Origin: Cycas panzhihuaensis | Taxonomy: Eukaryota > Cycadophyta | Assembly (NCBI GenBank): GCA_023213395.1 | Contig: CM041465.1 | Coordinates: 97,905,741 to 97,969,740, forward strand | DNA: 64,000 nucleotides | Direction of reading: 5' to 3' | In this document: in pieces, positions 1 to 14,261 of the stretch | Layout: every line of letters begins with the position of its first letter | Numbering within the stretch: position 1 is the first letter of the stretch | Position numbers and translations under genes: made by a program | Notes under the pieces: generated by a model | Told to the model about the DNA's origin: nothing | The model's database searches: none | Seen by the model: only the letters and a program-made list of their open reading frames with translations

Positions 1-387
1 GGCAACTTTATGACATGGTGATTTATGAGGCATATTAAGGCTCTCTAGCATGTGTTTACATAGGAGAGTAAGATGGGTGATGATGGCGATTTGAGGTGAA
101 GAGAGTGCATTAAGCACGCTTCAGTTATGGGCAACATATAGTGATATGGTACTCCTTAGAATATGACTTATATGAAGGAGCTTTATGGGTGAAGAAAAAG
201 GTAAGATGAGGCAATAGGTTACCTCTTTGTACGTGGTTTACATAAGAGAGAATTGTTAGGTGAGTTTGAGGGCGACAGATGGGTGTAAAAGGGCAAAGAT
301 ATGCAAGTTAAGTGAGATACCTTAGTTGCAAGTAATATAAACTTTATTACTATTGGTTAGTGTGGGATAGATTATTACATAAAGTTT

Positions 388-418
<31 letters not shown>

Positions 419-1490
419 TATGATTTATTTAGTGAAATAAGTGTGTTTATTTAGGTTATATTTAAGTTCTATTGCATCAGATATATATGAGATGATGATG
501 TTCAAAACTTATTATTTATATAAAGTGGTTGTCAGTTATGATAGATCATTATACTTTGCTAGCTGGATTGATGTTAGCATGAGAGTTTATGGGTTGTTTG
601 ATGTTGGTTCAACATGGGTGCATATCTAAACAAGTCTGATGTGGAACTAAGATAGAGTGTTTGATGGAAATTTAAAGTGTGAATAGAAAGGTCTATGATG
701 AGTTGCCTTGAAATTCAGCTTTGTCTTTATCATAGTATAAAATGAGAGACGGTTGTCTTCTGTACCCCTCTTAGGTTGCATTTTAGGTACTATGATGCTG
801 ATGAGGAGGTTTGGTATATGTTATGGTTTGCCTCCCATATTTTATGGAAGAAGTTGTAACAGACAAGCATTTAGGCCCCTTGTTGTGATTGTTCATGGCA
901 TACTTTCCCCTTTGAGTGTGTGCTTCGACTAGTCAAAAGCCTTCCATTTACTCCTTAGGTACATTAGAGTGCACACATCTTAGACGAAGATCACAATAGC
1001 AGGATTGCAAGAGTTTGAAACCTATGGGGTTGTTTATCTTATAAATAGTGTGATCTATAAAGGGGAAATGCATTGTAATTAGTCTAGATGTTAAGTTAAA
1101 GAGTTGTTGATGTTTCATGATGAGTGTCATTTGATTATGTATTTTATCCTTCATTTCTTCACTTTTTCTAGCCATGATTCAGTAGGTGTAGAGGTATATT
1201 TGCTTAACATTATGTTTAAGATAGAAGTAGGACTTAGTGGAAGATTGATGATAAGGAGTCATTATAAGATGAAGTATGGATTACAACCCCATGTCCCATT
1301 GATGGTTGCAGACATATAGGATGATTGAAGATCATGGATCAACATGCCAGTCAAAGCTTGTCATAAATACCAATATTCTAGTAAATAAAGATTTATAATG
1401 GAGAGCTACATTGATGGAGATTGTTATGTGGGATTTGGGTCCCTTTCCTCCCTCATAGAACTTGGTCAATTTACAAGTTGGTAAGACTTA
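1..1490. other. AT-rich stretch, probably decayed retroelement, unassigned
   Basis: No intact gene is visible. The stretch lies directly upstream of a Copia RT fragment on the + strand and could be the decayed gag/integrase part of that element, but no integrase or zinc-knuckle motif could be read. A short + frame near 585-630 reads LFDVGSTWVHIS, which faintly resembles a retropepsin active-site loop (D-S/T-G-A/S). That is too short to assign. A (TATATC/TA)n microsatellite lies at about 386-422. Confidence 0.3.
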
Positions 1491-1512
1491 TTGTGTAGGA
1501 GATTTCATGTAG

Positions 1513-1952
1513 AAGGAAGGATTAAGGTATGAGGAGATATTTGCACTGGTCTTTATTATGTTTATTAGTTTATTTGATCCTTACTTTAGTAGCTTTAGAT
1601 AGTTGGGTGCCACATCACATCAAACTTGTATTCCTTAATGAAGACTTGAAGAGGAGATTCGCATGGCTCAAGTGTCTCAACCTCTTAGTTGAGTCAAAGG
1701 AATATAGTTGAGTTGTATGGACAAAGGGTTAGGTGTAGAGAGAGTTATATGGTTATAGGGACTATTAGAGTCAAATATAAAGAATCAAGCACATACAAGG
1801 TATAGTACCATTACATCCAAGAGAAGATCAAATCAAAGAAAATGTAGGTTGAAGTTTATTCAAGTGGAGATCGACTTGTAGATGTGTTTACCAAACTCAA
1901 ACTAAATATCGTTGCATCAATATTCGTGCGTATTAAGTATGGTTATCCTTGA
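1513..1952 (+). pseudogene. Ty1/Copia pol remnant (RT fragment joined to RNase H C-terminus)
   Basis: The frame from 1513 reads KGLRYEEIFALV, matching the Copia RT segment usually seen as G-x-D-Y-x-E-T-F-A-P-V. It is followed in shifted frames by FLNEDLKRRFAWLKC, matching the Copia motif FLNGxLxEEVYMxQP. From about 1806 another frame reads YHYIQEKIKSKKM, then VEVYSSGDRLVDVFTK, the conserved end of Copia RNase H, stopping at 1952. The normal several hundred residues between these two segments (YVDD box, most of RNase H) are missing, so an internal deletion is inferred. Stops and frameshifts make it non-functional. It lies immediately upstream of a polypurine tract and LTR in the same orientation. 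Confidence 0.75.
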
Positions 1953-2000
1953 GAGAGGATCTATTCCCAAGGATAAACCTTATTACCCCACATTTACATT

Positions 2001-2009
2001 AAGAGGGGA
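2001..2009 (+). other. polypurine tract of the Copia remnant
   Basis: AAGAGGGGA abuts the TG of the downstream LTR, the expected position and composition of a plus-strand priming tract. It lies 49 bases after the RNase H stop. Confidence 0.75.
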
Positions 2010-2330
2010 TGTTGGAATATGTGTGTATATACTGATTAATATAAAGTAGGCCTATTTATATGCCTAATATATAGGTGGAATATACTTGAGAGTGGTGAGT
2101 TGATAGATGTAATTGTAATTATATTTAGGCACTTTAGATCTATAAATATAGATCAAAGTCCAAACTATGTACAATGCTAGATTTTCAAAAATGTGAATAT
2201 AATATCATTATGGGTTTTCACCTATAAGGGTTTCCCACAATAATCTAGTATCCCATGTGCATGTATTATGTTGTGATCTACTTGTTGTGAAAGATCTTAT
2301 CAACCTTGTTTACATTTATATTTCCTAACA
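2010..2330 (+). mobile_element. Copia 3' LTR (321 bp)
   Basis: The sequence begins TGTTGGAATATG right after a polypurine tract and ends CCTAACA, giving the canonical TG...CA ends and the short inverted termini TGTTGG/CCTAACA typical of plant Copia LTRs. A TATA-like stretch (CTATAAATATAG, about 2149-2161) could be the LTR promoter. The matching 5' LTR is not in the window, so the insertion is truncated or extends beyond the left edge. The 5 bases after the LTR are ATAAC; the partner target duplication cannot be checked. Confidence 0.75.
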
Positions 2331-3637
2331 ATAACATCTAGAGAGAAATACTACTATAAAAGCAAAAACATAAATATTATCTACATGTAATTTAGTAGTA
2401 TGATAAGTGAAAATTTATATAAATTTACTAGGAGAATACAACACTAAGCAAAGATGGGAGAATATGACACAAAGAAGAGATATAATATCAAAGCAAGACT
2501 AAGAGAGCTTTGCTTGTTGACACGAATGATGAATTCTAAAGGACCTAAGACATGAAATCTACTTTGAATGTAGACCTTAACTATAGGAATTACTTTCTCA
2601 AATCTCAAAGTCTTCAAATCTAATTTTTAATAAATTGAAGAAGTAAGAGGGATGTTTATAGTAATATGATTTAAGATAGATCTTAAATTGTAAGGTGGAA
2701 AGGCCTAATAATACATAGTTATTTTGTGAACTAATAGAAAAGATCAATAGATGAAAGTAGTTAATGAGAAGAAAGTAGGATTATAAGAGAGTAGTAACTT
2801 CATCATACAATGTCGATTTTAACCTATGACCACTTAATGAATATTTATTTAACAAGATCCAACCAACGCAATGGATAAAAATAGATTTTGCAATTGGAAA
2901 CAAAGTAGAAAAGATAAAAGAAGCAAATATTATGAAGAATGATGGAGTAAAAGAGGGTAATTATCAAGAAAGTCAAATTGGAGGGAGATAGTTATTAAGT
3001 AATCAGTCTATGACATTATATAACTTTGTTTAGTAAAAAGAAGAACGGAGTATAAAGTCATATTTTATTTTCTTTTTCTATCTTTAATAAGGGGGGATGC
3101 AATATGCAAATACAAACTAGACCAAATAAATACTAAATTAAATATATTCTATTATAAATGATAAACAAATGCAAGCAATCAAATTCAATATTAAGTAAAT
3201 GAGAAGTAGAAAATACATATTTAATTATAATAGAAGAATTCATACTTGAGATTCCTAAATTAAGGGTACAGGGCCTAAAATTAGTGAAATAATTTATATA
3301 GCCAATTACGTTCATGTGGCATTGATTTATGTAATTATAATTACATTCATTTATATAGACATGGTTGCATTCATATGATATTGATAACGTACCATGGTTG
3401 TATTTTTATGATGTTGATTGTGCTCACTCAATTTGGATCATATTTAATAGTTTCAAGTTGTAATTTTCAAGTGGAGAAGACATTCTAATGAATATATTTT
3501 GAAGACACTTTAGTAAATCCAATGATCAAGGAGATTGAAATGATGATACCTTCTTTATTATCCTTCCTAAGTTAATATTAAAAGGTGGTATTGAAATATA
3601 ATATTAACTTTGGTGAAGTCAATTTTATTAATGATTG

Positions 3638-3640
<3 letters not shown>
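2331..3640. other. AT-rich intergenic sequence
   Basis: No coding, RNA or repeat structure was recognised. The composition is very AT-rich with many stops in all frames. A few short direct similarities around 3300-3420 (repeated ATTCATTTATATAGACATGG / CATTCATATGATATTGAT phrases) suggest old local duplication. Confidence 0.4.
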
Positions 3641-6118
<2,478 letters not shown>

Positions 6119-6121
<3 letters not shown>

Positions 6122-7314
6122 ACACTATTATTTTATTAATAATTTCAGAGGAAGTTTCTCTTATGGTTTTCCTTGAAAGGGGTTTCCATGTAAATTTGTT
6201 TATTATTTTTTACTTATTTTCAATTCATTATATTCATTTTTTCTTAAAATACTAACAATATTTAATTGTGACCTAAGAATCTTTTGATGAGGGAATTATT
6301 TTGGCCAAAGTGATATGGATTAGAGAATTCTCAAAACATCTATAATATTAAATTTAGAGCCCTTAGAGAGACTAATTGATATTTTTCCAATAGGGCTTAC
6401 CTTAAATTGTAATATGCATAGCTTTGTAGTAAAATTTCTAAATAACTGTGTGTTAATTGAATAGCTAAATCATATGGCATCTTGGCACATAAGTATGTAA
6501 ATTATAGATTACTTTGTAAATAATATGTTTAATAATCAGACCAATATATTAGTCCTGATTCAAATAAATAGTGAATTAAACCTTTTTATTTATAGGTAAT
6601 GCTACAATCAATGGTCTAAATATTACATGTGGATTTGTTTTATTTGTTTCATAATTAAAGTATGATATAACTTAGAATATAAACAATAGATTTTAAAAAC
6701 AAATATGTTGTTTACTTGTTGTATAGGCTTTAAATAGGATAAAATACTTAGTCCTCATGTTTTCCTCCCTATTTATTATATTATTAGTATAAATATGTAT
6801 TTATTGGACAATCAATATAATGGGATTATTTTGTAGTTTTATCACCATCTATAACATGGCCAATTCTAAGATGAAAGAAAGAAGTACCAAAAATATATTG
6901 GGTGAAATCTCAAGTATATGGTAATGTCAGTTAATCCATAAATTGCCTTCTCCTAACCTCTATAATTAATAAAATGTATAAAAACTTGAAATAGTAAAAG
7001 TAATTTTCATATCAATATGATATTCAAATATGAGACATGTAATACCCCACATCATGATTCTAAATCCCATCAAGGATACATTGCAAAGAATACCTTCATA
7101 TGAAATTATGTTGATAACTTAAATACGTAAGTTGTTTAATAAGAATAAAAGGACATACTTCAAATATGAAGTATTCCATAAGGGCATTGATGATATTTGT
7201 CAAGCCAATGATATAGTAGAAAAAGACACATGATAATACTTTATGGGTATTTGAAGTGTAGAAACTTTAAGTCAACATAGCAACTGATATCTTAAATTAA
7301 CAATCCAATAAGTT
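6119..7314. other. AT-rich intergenic sequence
   Basis: No gene or repeat unit was recognised. It separates the two TA arrays. Stops are frequent in all frames. Confidence 0.4.
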
Positions 7315-7866
<552 letters not shown>

Positions 7867-10800
7867 TTATAGATGAAATTGTAAGGATAATTCTAATGAA
7901 AAAAATGATATAAGAAGGTTTCATAAATAAATAATATAAGCTATATTAATAACCTACTCTTAAAATTCAAATATAAAATCTGGTAATAGAAGTAATAATA
8001 AGAGTTAGTGGAATATATAAGCAAAACTTCCATAGTTAAATAAATCCCCAATGAGTTGTTAATAGTTAGGACATTATCAAGGCAATTGAATGAACACTTC
8101 TTCAAGAAAGAGAAGGCTGAACTAGTGGAGAATGATTAATTTAACTTGAAAAACTCATAAGTCATTACAAATTGATCTTCATTTTCTTAATTAAGCATTT
8201 TGAATCATGTGGTATGTATTTCATATCTTACTTTTAACACCACTGTAAAAAATTTATGTTGGCATACTAGAATAGGAAAAAAGATTTAAAGAGAGAGTAA
8301 AGTACAATATAACAAAGAAAGTGCAATATACTCTTATAGTTAATGAGGGCAATTATAAGATAAATTAGGCTACTAATTCTACATTATAATGATATAAGTA
8401 AAAGTATTTTATTAATAAAACACAACCCTTAATTTAAAAACATTGAATAATGATAAGCATGACTTTATAACAATTTTCTAATAAAAGCTTCATAATGTAA
8501 TGCTTATCATTACAAAGTAATATTCCTTTTATCAAAAATAATAAAATATTATTGGGTTTCATTTTAATAATATGGCATTTCTTATAATTGTTCAAAGGTC
8601 TTTTAGATCTAAATATTGCAAAGTAATGTAGGGACTATATATGATGTGCACCATTCTAATTAAATTATTGTAATGTAACACTAAGGCATTATTAATGGAC
8701 GTTTACTCTACAAAAAAGTAAGAACCTTGCTAGTCAACATTTTAAACATTGTTGTGTAATGATTAAGCCCATAAATTTTAAAATTTGATCATTTTATTTT
8801 TAGTGTTTAGGCCTCTAAATGATGCCAAACATTGCTAATTTAACAAATTATTTTTAAACATTATAGGCCACATCCCACTAAAAATCCATATTATATTAAC
8901 ACAAAAAGTTAGATTTATGATTATGTAGTATATGTGTATGTGTGTGTTTATATATTTTATTTTTCACTTATTTAATTATGTTAATATATGTTCTTATTAA
9001 CATAAATAAACTAATAAATTTGTACTTACTAAAAACTTTATAAGCTAACAAACGCTCCCAGTTTTCTTTCATATTAATAGTCTTTGCCCATAAGTTAATT
9101 AAACTATATAATATATTAATAATAACATTACCAAATGGAAGAGTCAATCACATCACATCAAAAATTATTTTATCATTTTCATGTTCACCTAACTAATAAT
9201 AGGGTTGATTTAACACCCAACTTGTACCATGTACATGAATGCCATATTTTTGTCTAGTCCACTTGGATGGGGATAGTTTTTCTAATCAAAGTAAAATGGC
9301 ACCACTATAAAAATGCCATTACATATAGATAATGGAATCTTTGTAACATCCATGCACTTGTGGTTAGTGGTTGAGGGTGTGAAACGTGGAGCTTCTCTAT
9401 AGTACAAATGATATTTAACCAATTGGATATGTTTCAAAGTTCATCATGCATAATTATGCAATAACTTTAACATAACTGAGTGTTAATTAAAGGTCAAACA
9501 TATGATCTCTTAGCATTTATGTATTTATATTATATATTAATCCATAACTTATAGTACAAATCATATGTTTTATGTTTTCGCTGATACCTTTTTTCTTTGT
9601 CTAAATTAAAAAGAAAATAATAACTTACAAACTTTATTTAGAAGCATTAATCTAAATGCACCATGTATAGATGTATTGTGTCTATATTATAAATAGACTT
9701 GTATTTATAGTTAAATTTATTTGCTAAATAATATCCATTTTTAAAGAATGAGATCATTACATAAGAAATTACTTCTAATTATGAAGTGCCTTATCATATT
9801 TTCTCACTATAAACAACAATCAAAATAGACTTAATGCACTTGCTTACATAATAGTATTCACACAACTCCATTATGCATAAGATTGTAGTCATTAGAGAAT
9901 ATTCAAGAGTTCAATAGTTTTACCTCTTATTGACCTAGTCATGTTTAATTCCAAAGCTTATGTTGTGTATTCATTAGCTCGTGTTGTTTATGCCTCTTAT
10001 TGTAATTTAAACTTTAAAACATGATATTTCCATAGTCTTACAAGTGGAAAATTGGTTATGAGAAGATACAAGAGATTCTTTACCAAGTTTTTTAAAAGAA
10101 AATACTTGATGGTGTTGTGCATAAATCACCATTCTAATGGTCCCCACTAACAAGCAACCATTATTGGCATGGGCACCACAAATGCTTAATAAATTAATTG
10201 AAAATGAAAATATTGTTAAACTTAGCTAGTCATGGTGTAAGAGATTGTTGGATGCACTGTGCATTCAATGGATTGAACCACGTAATCCTACTTATCCTTT
10301 TCGCGAAACAAATTGTGCCTTATTCCTGCATCAAAGTAAGAAATGGCGTACCATCCTTTTTTAATGAAGAAAAAGTGGTCTTGAAAGTATAAATGAGAAT
10401 AAAAAGCAAAGAATTGGGTATAATGGTGGGGTTACACGGTTTGATGGGTCCATCAATACTATAAACATCCAACTTATGATGTTGGAAGCAAACGGTAAGT
10501 CCAACACATAATGAGTCTAAAAGTTAAAGAGAAAGCAAGGTTATTTGAAAGGAGGATGAAGCTCAATGGAACCTAGACTTCAAAAAAGTAATCCCACCAT
10601 TATATTGAAAAGTTTGTTCAACCTAACATGTCATCCACCACCTTCATTTGCTTCTAGCGATGGCAAGTGTTGGCCTTGATACCCTCTACTTTTTAAGGAG
10701 ATACTAGTGTGTTTTTGTACTCATCTTAGTCCAACTCTTTGTTACGTGACATGGTGGGGTTTATGGTTAAAAAAAATATATGCCCATACACTTATTCAAT
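7867..10800. other. AT-rich intergenic sequence
   Basis: No gene, RNA or terminal-repeat structure could be supported. Short frames (for example 10198-10392, +) have no recognisable domain and ordinary intergenic composition. Confidence 0.4.
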
Positions 10801-11452
10801 CATTCATTCATGACAAGGCTCACACTTGCAAATCCCTTTGATCGAATTGTCTGTTTCGACGGCAGATTCTATTTTCCCGAGGGTTAAAGTAAATGGCGTG
10901 AAGAGGAATATCCTTTTTCCGGCGAAGTTAAAAGTGCATAACCGGGGTTGTAACATTATCTTTCGCACGTATTTGAAAAACCACCCGGTTTTCTGTTGCT
11001 TCTCTACCCGTCAAATAAATGTAAAGATCATGTTCCTTTACGAAGACCGCTAGCGGTGGAATCTCGAGACCGTGCACGTGGAGCCTCGCTGAGGAAGGCG
11101 CAAGGCACGGGTTCAAATCCCCACAGCTGTTATTCAATGTACACCGACACTGGCATTTACAAACAGTTGACTCCTACCAGGGCCCACAAAGCACGTCACA
11201 AACTAAATAGGCCAACGGACGGAATGCATTGCCAGTTTTGTCAATGGAGCGTTATGTTGGGTACACCGTGTCTGACAACCCTCAGAATATGGGTACAGCC
11301 TGCCCCGAGACTTGTGTTTTATTATTATTCAAGGTATACAAAGATCGGCAACCCCTAATGAAACCGGCGCCAGATTTCAACGTTTAAATGTGGGGTGGGT
11401 AGGTAGCTATGACACACCGCCCCGCTGCCAGATCCTATGTACCGCGCACACA

Positions 11453-11695
11453 TATATTTATATTTTGTTTATTTTTCTTTTCTATACACATAGCGATAGC
11501 GATGAATATGCACCATCTGGTAGGAAAATTGTAGCCATCCCTGGTTAACCAGTTCGCGCCCCCACCACTGCCGTCAGGGTACGGCGGGTTAATTAAGTAA
11601 TTCATCAATTTTACCGTGCAGGAAGCTTCCCCTCGCTTCCCGTCCTTTTCCAGATCTTTCGCTACATGTTTATTTATTTATGAGATATAATAAAA
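11453..11695 (+). promoter_or_regulatory. Candidate core promoter region of the proline-rich gene
   Basis: Two TATA-like strings lie upstream of the start codon: TATATTTATA at about 11453 and TATAATAAAA at about 11686. The latter is about 185 bases upstream of the ATG and would give a typical 5' leader. The surrounding 10.8-11.6 kb is clearly richer in G+C than the flanks, as expected around a gene. Which TATA is used cannot be decided from sequence. Confidence 0.35.
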
Positions 11696-11870
11696 TGTCT
11701 GTTTATTTATCATGTAGATGAATACGTACGCCCTGGTGCGGGCCAGAATGATGTGTGATATTTTATAGACACGGCGTGTGACCTCGGCTCTGCGTTTGAG
11801 GTTTAGATATTGTCGGTGAAGAAGCGGGAGAAAGAAGCTCTGGAGTTTGTCATTTGTGAGACAGTTCAGA

Positions 11871-12254
11871 ATGTCTGTGAAGGGTTTGTCTTGGGCGCTG
11901 CTGAGTATGTCCCTAATGTTGGGATTCGCAATGGGTATCGACGCGCCTGCACCTCCGGCCCTGCTATGTACATCGTGCGACACCTGTGAGAATCCGTGCG
12001 CTCCGCCCCCCGCACCGCCATCTCCACCTCCACCTCCGCCTGCATATGTTCCCCCACAGACCAACTTATGTCCCCCGCCTCCTTCCTCCGCTAACCCTGC
12101 ACCTTACCACTACATCTTCCCTCCGCCTGGTACCCCCATATCCTACTACCCCTATTACCCTTATTACTACAATTACTCGGCTTCCCCGCCTCAAAGATCT
12201 ACTAATAGTTGGCACGTCCTCCTGATCCTCTTTCCGCTGGTTCGGTTCCTATGA
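11871..12254 (+). CDS. Small secreted proline-rich (extensin-like) protein, probably GPI-anchored
   Basis: The frame encodes 127 residues from the ATG at 11871; an upstream extension to 11847 would need a non-ATG start. Residues 1-24 form a signal peptide (MSVKGL, then a Leu/Met-rich core, ending around AMGIDA). A short Cys cluster follows (CTSCDTCENPC, about residues 33-43), then a proline-rich core (PPPAPPSPPPPPP) with Ser-Pro and Pro-Pro sites suited to hydroxylation and arabinosylation, a second Cys-Pro block (NLCPPPP), and a Tyr-rich stretch (YYPYYPYYYNY). The last residues (WHVLLILFPLVRFL) are hydrophobic after a small-residue/Ser-rich spacer, as in a GPI-attachment signal. This architecture matches plant hydroxyproline-rich glycoproteins of the cell surface and wall, which have conserved Cys N-terminally and Tyr for cross-linking. 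The exact family member and role are unknown. It is intronless, in a GC-richer island, and is the only intact host gene seen. Confidence 0.8.
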   Translation: MSVKGLSWALLSMSLMLGFAMGIDAPAPPALLCTSCDTCENPCAPPPAPPSPPPPPPAYVPPQTNLCPPPPSSANPAPYHYIFPPPGTPISYYPYYPYYYNYSASPPQRSTNSWHVLLILFPLVRFL

Positions 12255-12700
12255 TTAAACCTCGTGTCCTCGATGGTAGGTTTTTGGTGCTGATTCTGTA
12301 TTATATGTAATGGGCGCCTCTAGATGCTTGCCATTGAGAAAAATATCGGGAAAGGGTAATCCTCGTTGGTTCTACATCTGTAACAAATCGGGAAGGGCGC
12401 GATTCAATGGTGCTGCCCGGGATCTATTCTATAATGGCTGCAATTTCTTGGAGCACTTGTGATCTTCTCTGATTGTAATTATAATTAGTAGAATGATGGG
12501 AAATACAGTCTCTATTGTATCTATAGTTTGCATCCCGTCGCAGAATCTACATGAAATGAATGATTTGTGCTCCTTCTATGGTAAATTTCTGTTGTTTATT
12601 TCTTCTTTTTTGGAGCCCACATTCGACATGATGCAGCGTAATTTAATTCGATCTTGCCATGAATATCTTTTTGTTTATTAGACGGGTTCTGAACAGGGCG
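12255..12700 (+). other. Probable 3' UTR and downstream flank of the proline-rich gene
   Basis: This non-coding sequence still has gene-island composition. Plant-type far-upstream/near-upstream poly(A) signals occur (TGTATTATATGTAATGG at about 12297; TTGTAATTATAATTAG at about 12474). The exact transcript end cannot be fixed. Confidence 0.35.
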
Positions 12701-13991
12701 CACTGTGGGGCATTCCGTTTTAGTATTTCAATACATGCCCTAGGGAATGTGATGTCTCCTCAGATGTACTTATTTGATCGTTGAAAGGGGCTTTTTGCCT
12801 CGTGTACAGGAGGTTCAAATGTTATGGCTTTCGAACGAGAATCGGCAAGAATAATATATGGTGTAAGATCCAGCACATGGTTCTGGTAAATTTCGGCATG
12901 TTTTAAAAGGACAGCTTATCTTTCATGGGGATCTCTGTTTTACACGAGGGATCCAACTTGAAAATGTTTGTACTTAGTACTTTGCTCGATGGCAGCTTAA
13001 TTCGTTTCCAAATTGCATTTTAGCTTTCTGATGAAAACCAGGGACCAATATCTATCATGGAGGGTTAACCCTAGGAATGTGATATATTTTGTATTTTGAT
13101 AGCATTTCACGTATGTGGGAATATTTGAGAATGGCCATTTTCTATTGCATAAATCTCAACCCCAAAGCAATGCTTTGAATTTTTGTGGTTGAATCTACTT
13201 TTGGGTTAGTATAAATAGTCCTTAGTGATAGATTGGTACTCGTACGTTGCTCCATGGCTGACTTCTTCTTTTGAATGTAACTTTGACAATTGTGTTTTTT
13301 TATTATTGTGGCCTTTGATTGCATATTCTTAGGGTATTTATGACCTTAATGTAGAGATCAACTAAGTGGAACTTCCTTGTGATGGTTGTGTCTCTCCTTG
13401 TTGAAAGTTACGCCTTTGTCACAACAAGAGGATGGACCTCTAAACATAAGTCCTATAGCTTCTATTAACACATTGTAGATGAAATGTAATTATTTTATAT
13501 GGGTAGACCATTCTTCATGCATGGAGGAATTTAATTAGGAACTAATTACATTATTAACCATAATATACCACCTATGTGTGGGCGTTGCATATTGCCTTGC
13601 ATGCCATAACTTTGAGCATGTTGCTTGAGAGTTAGAACCTTTGAGGATTTGATAAAGAGGGCATTCTAATTAGTGCACCTTAACCTATAAATTATAAGAT
13701 ACATAAATTAATAAATGATGTCCTCTTATTTCCTTCATCTTTTCTCTATTATCTTATAATTTATTCTTAGGGGTTTCTCCTCATTTGCCAAAGCCATAGA
13801 GAAGTCTTTTGTTATCCTTAAATAAAGTATATGTGACGTAAGAAATGACATGAATATAAAAGTAACCATGATTAAGAAACTATTCAAATCAAAGTCAATC
13901 ATGATGGCAAAAGGCCTAAAGCATTACTTAGAGGGTTGGTATACATGTTAAATTAAAATTTATTTACAAAGTCTTCCATGGGAATATTATC
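12701..13991. other. AT-rich intergenic sequence
   Basis: No gene or repeat structure was recognised; composition drops back to AT-rich within a few hundred bases of the proline-rich gene. Confidence 0.4.
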
Positions 13992-14261
13992 TAGTCATAA
14001 AGAATGTATGTACAAAACATTACAATGGTGAAACATTTCAACTCAATTGGCAAAAGGTGAAGCCTTAGGAGGGGAAATGGTTAAAGCCATCTAAAGGCAA
14101 TTTTTACTCCATAACCTTTTGCTAACTAGTCATAAAGAATATATGTACATAACATTATAATAGTAAAACATTCCAACTCAATTGGCAAAAGGTGAAGCCC
14201 TAGGAGGGGAAATGGTTAAGGCCATCCAAAGGCAATTTTTACTCCATAACCTTTTGCTAAA
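13992..14261. repeat. Tandem duplication, two copies of a 135-bp unit
   Basis: Unit 1 (13992-14126) and unit 2 (14127-14261) both begin TAGTCATAAAGAAT and end at a CCTTTTGCTAA phrase. They share long identical blocks (AACTCAATTGGCAAAAGGTG; GCAATTTTTACTCCATAACC) and differ by scattered transitions. No coding potential. A simple local duplication is the most economical reading. Confidence 0.9.

Noticed and set aside
11075-11135. tRNA-like segment with a GGTTCAAATCC B-box
   Set aside because: The T-stem has mismatches at two of its three outer pairs, and no acceptor stem or A-box partner could be drawn at the right distance, so it is not a tRNA gene.
11847-11870. Upstream extension of the proline-rich protein
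   Set aside because: The frame opens with TTG; the first ATG in frame is at 11871 and gives a good signal peptide.
11678-12064. Minus-strand Gly-rich ORF over the proline-rich gene
   Set aside because: Complement of proline codons gives Gly/Ala-rich shadow frames; no independent support.
13992-14261. CRISPR-like or satellite array
   Set aside because: Only two adjacent copies without spacers in a plant-type genome; a simple tandem duplication.
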